Assembly: GCA_947454235.1 (NCBI GenBank)
Contig: CANGIY010000024.1
Location: 1 to 46,228, forward strand
Direction: 5' to 3'
DNA length: 46,228 bases
Source of the DNA: Chitinophagaceae bacterium
Lineage (GTDB): Bacteria; Bacteroidota; Bacteroidia; Chitinophagales; Chitinophagaceae
Part shown: positions 44,392-46,228 of the stretch, piece after piece
How the letters are laid out: the number at the start of each line of letters is the position of its first letter
Numbering within the stretch: position 1 is the first letter of the stretch
The notes under the pieces: model-generated
What the model saw: only the letters and a program-made list of their open reading frames with translations
Told to the model about the DNA's origin: nothing
The model's database searches: none
Position numbers and translations under genes: made by a program

Positions 44392-44396
44392 TTAAA
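44311..44396. repeat. Perfect 43-bp tandem duplication at the hsdM end
   Basis: Two identical 43-bp units occupy 44311-44353 and 44354-44396. The second unit covers the last bases and stop codon of hsdM, so the duplication arose from, or was copied onto, the gene end. Confidence 0.92.
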
Positions 44397-45966
44397 ATGG
44401 TGTTTCAATCCCCAATTCCTTGCAAAAAGCGGCAATTGCAGTGTCAGTTGCTTGCATTTGCTTATCCAGTTCCTTTATTTCCTGAGCTATGGCATTAATA
44501 TCTATACTGTCTTCAGCTTCAAAAGTATCTACATAACGGGGTATGTTCAAGTTGTAATCGTTTTCCACTACCTGTTGCAATAGTGCCCGCTTGCTGTACT
44601 TGGGTTCTTCGGTCCTGTTGCGGTAGGTGTTAACAATTTTATCAATGTCCTCTTGGCGCAGCATGTTCTGGGTCTTTACTTTTTCAAAGTGCTGGCTGGC
44701 ATCTATAAATAAAATATCTTCTGGTTGCTCCCTGCATTTCTTGTACACCATAATGCAGGTGGGTATGCTCGTGCCATAAAAAATATTGGCTGGCAAGCCT
44801 ATCACGGCATCCAAATAATTGCGGTCTTCGATCAGGTACTTGCGAATATGCTGTTCTGCACCCCCACGGAATAAAACCCCGTGTGGCAGTACAATAGCCA
44901 TGGTTCCGTTCTCAGCCAAGTGGTGTATCATGTGTTGTACAAAGGCAAAGTCTGCCTTGCTGCCTGGTGCCAGCCTGCCGTACTGGCTGAAGCGGTCGTC
45001 GCTTTTAAATAGTGGGTTGGCACTCCATTGGGCAGAAAAGGGTGGGTTGGCTACAATGGCTTCAAACTGCTTATCAATATGCTGTGGATGTTCCAGTGTA
45101 TCTTCCTGCTTAATATCAAACTTGCGGTAATGAACGCCGTGCAAAATCATATTCATGCGGGCAAGGTTGTAAGTAGTGCGGTTCATTTCTTGCCCGTAAA
45201 AGTTACTTACATCGGTTACTTCCTTCGCTACACGAAGCAATAAAGAGCCGGAGCCGCATGTAGGGTCGTATACAGATTTCAGTTTACTTTTTCCTGTGGT
45301 TACTATTTTAGCCAATACCTTGCTTACTTCCTGTGGGGTATAAAATTCACCTGCCTTTTTACCTGCACCACTGGCAAATTGCCCTATTAGGTATTCGTAT
45401 GCATCACCCAATACATCAAGCTCCGTCTGTTCTAACTTAAAGTCAATTTTATCTAAATGGCTCAGCACTTTAGCAATAATTTCATTCCTTGCCTCAGGTG
45501 TTTTGCCCAGCTTTGTACTGTTCAGATCCATATCTTCGAAGAGATTGTCAAAATCTTCTTCGCTTTCGGTACCCATCGTACTGAGTTGGATATTGGTGAG
45601 TATTTTTTGCAGGTCTTCGAGGATAAAGTTGCTCACGCTTTCTTCCTTATCATTCATGCCTCTCTTCGCAACTTCGCTGAACAATTCGGAGGGTTTTAAG
45701 AAATAGCCCAGTTTTTCTAATGATTCTTCTTTGATGGCTTCGCAATATTCCTTCCCCTTGGCGGTATCTTCCTTTATTGACTTGAATTTTATCTTGTCTT
45801 CCTTCAAAATGGAATTGGCATATATTTCCATTTTCTCCGACAGGTACTTGTAGAAGATAAAGCCCAGGATATAATCTCTGAACTCATCAGCATTCATTTT
45901 CCCCCTCAGGGTATTGGCTATATTCCAGAGCTGCTGCTCTAAATTTCTCTTTTGATCTTCGCTCAT
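44392..45966 (-). CDS. hsdM: Type I modification methyltransferase (HsdM)
   Basis: The 524-aa N6-adenine methyltransferase has an HsdM_N helical domain (about 5-150; LWNIANTLRGKMNADEFRDY). The catalytic domain carries the SAM motif DPTCGSG (from D234) and the catalytic NPPF (307-310). The C-terminal helix near residue 495 would contact HsdS. Together with HsdS it methylates the target adenine and protects the host. It is the first gene of the operon; a TAAATTTG box lies 24 nt upstream of the ATG. Length and motifs are normal for the family. Confidence 0.95.
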   Translation of the reverse strand: MSEDQKRNLEQQLWNIANTLRGKMNADEFRDYILGFIFYKYLSEKMEIYANSILKEDKIKFKSIKEDTAKGKEYCEAIKEESLEKLGYFLKPSELFSEVAKRGMNDKEESVSNFILEDLQKILTNIQLSTMGTESEEDFDNLFEDMDLNSTKLGKTPEARNEIIAKVLSHLDKIDFKLEQTELDVLGDAYEYLIGQFASGAGKKAGEFYTPQEVSKVLAKIVTTGKSKLKSVYDPTCGSGSLLLRVAKEVTDVSNFYGQEMNRTTYNLARMNMILHGVHYRKFDIKQEDTLEHPQHIDKQFEAIVANPPFSAQWSANPLFKSDDRFSQYGRLAPGSKADFAFVQHMIHHLAENGTMAIVLPHGVLFRGGAEQHIRKYLIEDRNYLDAVIGLPANIFYGTSIPTCIMVYKKCREQPEDILFIDASQHFEKVKTQNMLRQEDIDKIVNTYRNRTEEPKYSKRALLQQVVENDYNLNIPRYVDTFEAEDSIDINAIAQEIKELDKQMQATDTAIAAFCKELGIETPF

Positions 45967-45989
45967 GGCTATGTTGAAATCTATCGCTT

Positions 45990-45997
45990 CAAATTTA
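45990..45997 (-). promoter_or_regulatory. Bacteroidetes-type -7 box (TAAATTTG) for the hsd operon
   Basis: The minus strand reads TAAATTTG, an exact TAnnTTTG match, 23 nt before the hsdM ATG. This would drive hsdM, hsdS, the GIY-YIG gene and hsdR. The -33 element is not clear. Confidence 0.5.
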
Positions 45998-46157
45998 CAT
46001 TATTGAGCCAAACCTTTACAGAAAGAGTAATAATAAATTATCAAAGTGTGAAAATGACAATGTGAATCGCGTTGCTCTCGAAGTAAGCACTCAGAATTAA
46101 TTCTTTAAGTTTTATCTTTACCTAGGGTTTGATTAGTTCCGTTTGCGAAAACAACAC

Positions 46158-46188
46158 AAAAAAAAGCGGAGCGCTCTTCGCACTCCGC
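46158..46188 (-). terminator. Strong terminator for a gene beyond the right edge
   Basis: On the minus strand GCGGAGTGC and GCGCTCCGC form a 9-bp stem (one G-U pair) with loop GAAGA, followed by eight T. It would end a minus-strand transcript entering from the right, possibly the tRNA-like sequence at 46180-46228. Confidence 0.8.
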
Positions 46189-46228
46189 TCTCACTCTGTT
46201 TTTGTGGTCCCACATGGACTTGAACCAA
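46180..46228. repeat. 49-bp imperfect direct repeat, right copy; possible tRNA 3' end
   Basis: This is the partner of 39497-39545. Read on the minus strand, the last bases give TTGG, a TTCAAGT-type T-loop, then CCATG and GGGACCA, like the 3' end of a tRNA cut by the window edge. One T-stem pair does not match, so a true tRNA is not certain. The strong terminator just beyond favours a real transcript. Confidence 0.5.

Noticed and set aside
46180-46228. Calling a tRNA gene at the right edge
   Set aside because: Only the presumed T-arm and acceptor end are inside the window, and one T-stem pair does not match, so I list it only as a repeat with tRNA-like features.

Overview
The window looks like a chromosomal segment of a Bacteroidetes bacterium, probably Chitinophagaceae/Sphingobacteriia-like. 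The grounds are two giant surface proteins with C-terminal type IX secretion (T9SS) sorting domains, several TAnnTTTG-type -7 boxes, weak Shine-Dalgarno signals, AT-rich spacers, and the gene families present. No species can be named from the sequence alone.

Layout. (1) 1-2.2 kb, minus strand: a type I restriction R subunit running off the left edge, a DUF1016/YhcG-type PDDEXK nuclease gene, and a second, truncated copy of the R-subunit N-terminus. Two direct repeats flank the DUF1016 gene, so it looks like an insertion with a duplicated boundary. (2) 2.2-7.0 kb, minus: a tight signalling operon of LuxR/NarL response regulator, 1132-aa multi-PAS histidine kinase with an HNOBA-like N-terminus, single-domain receiver, and a small pentapeptide-like protein. 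(3) 7.0-7.7 kb: a divergent control region with five GTTAAC sites. (4) 7.7-14.0 kb, plus: a 2099-aa secreted protein made of about 25 BIG2-like Ig repeats. (5) 14.3-20.4 kb: a CheY-like receiver, an orphan Wzc-like tyrosine autokinase with a Tyr-Asn tail, a PAS-DHp protein with no ATPase domain, a PAS histidine kinase on the other strand, and a small membrane protein. (6) 20.5-25.5 kb, minus: a compact five-gene envelope operon (T9SS protein, SdiA-regulated-like beta-propeller, OprP/OprO-like porin, lipoprotein, EEP-family exonuclease/phosphatase-like protein). (7) 25.7-39.4 kb, plus: one about 4541-aa multidomain T9SS protein with a beta-helix region, IPT/TIG, seven FG-GAP blades, about 20 Ig repeats and a duplicated propeller module. 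(8) 39.5-46.2 kb, minus: a complete type I restriction-modification operon (hsdM, hsdS, GIY-YIG nuclease, hsdR). A 49-bp imperfect direct repeat that resembles a tRNA 3' end brackets it.

How it fits together (inference). The centre pairs two very large adhesin-like surface proteins with an unusual density of phosphorelay parts and a capsule-type tyrosine kinase. This would suit a locus controlling the cell surface or attachment. Restriction systems lie on both sides, so the segment sits between defence-type accessory regions. The most interesting items are the repeat-flanked DUF1016 gene, the DHp-only protein beside a BY-kinase with a microsatellite-encoded tyrosine tail, the EEP operon whose enzyme lacks the usual metal-binding Glu, the GTTAAC cluster, and the repeat-bracketed restriction island with its GIY-YIG gene.
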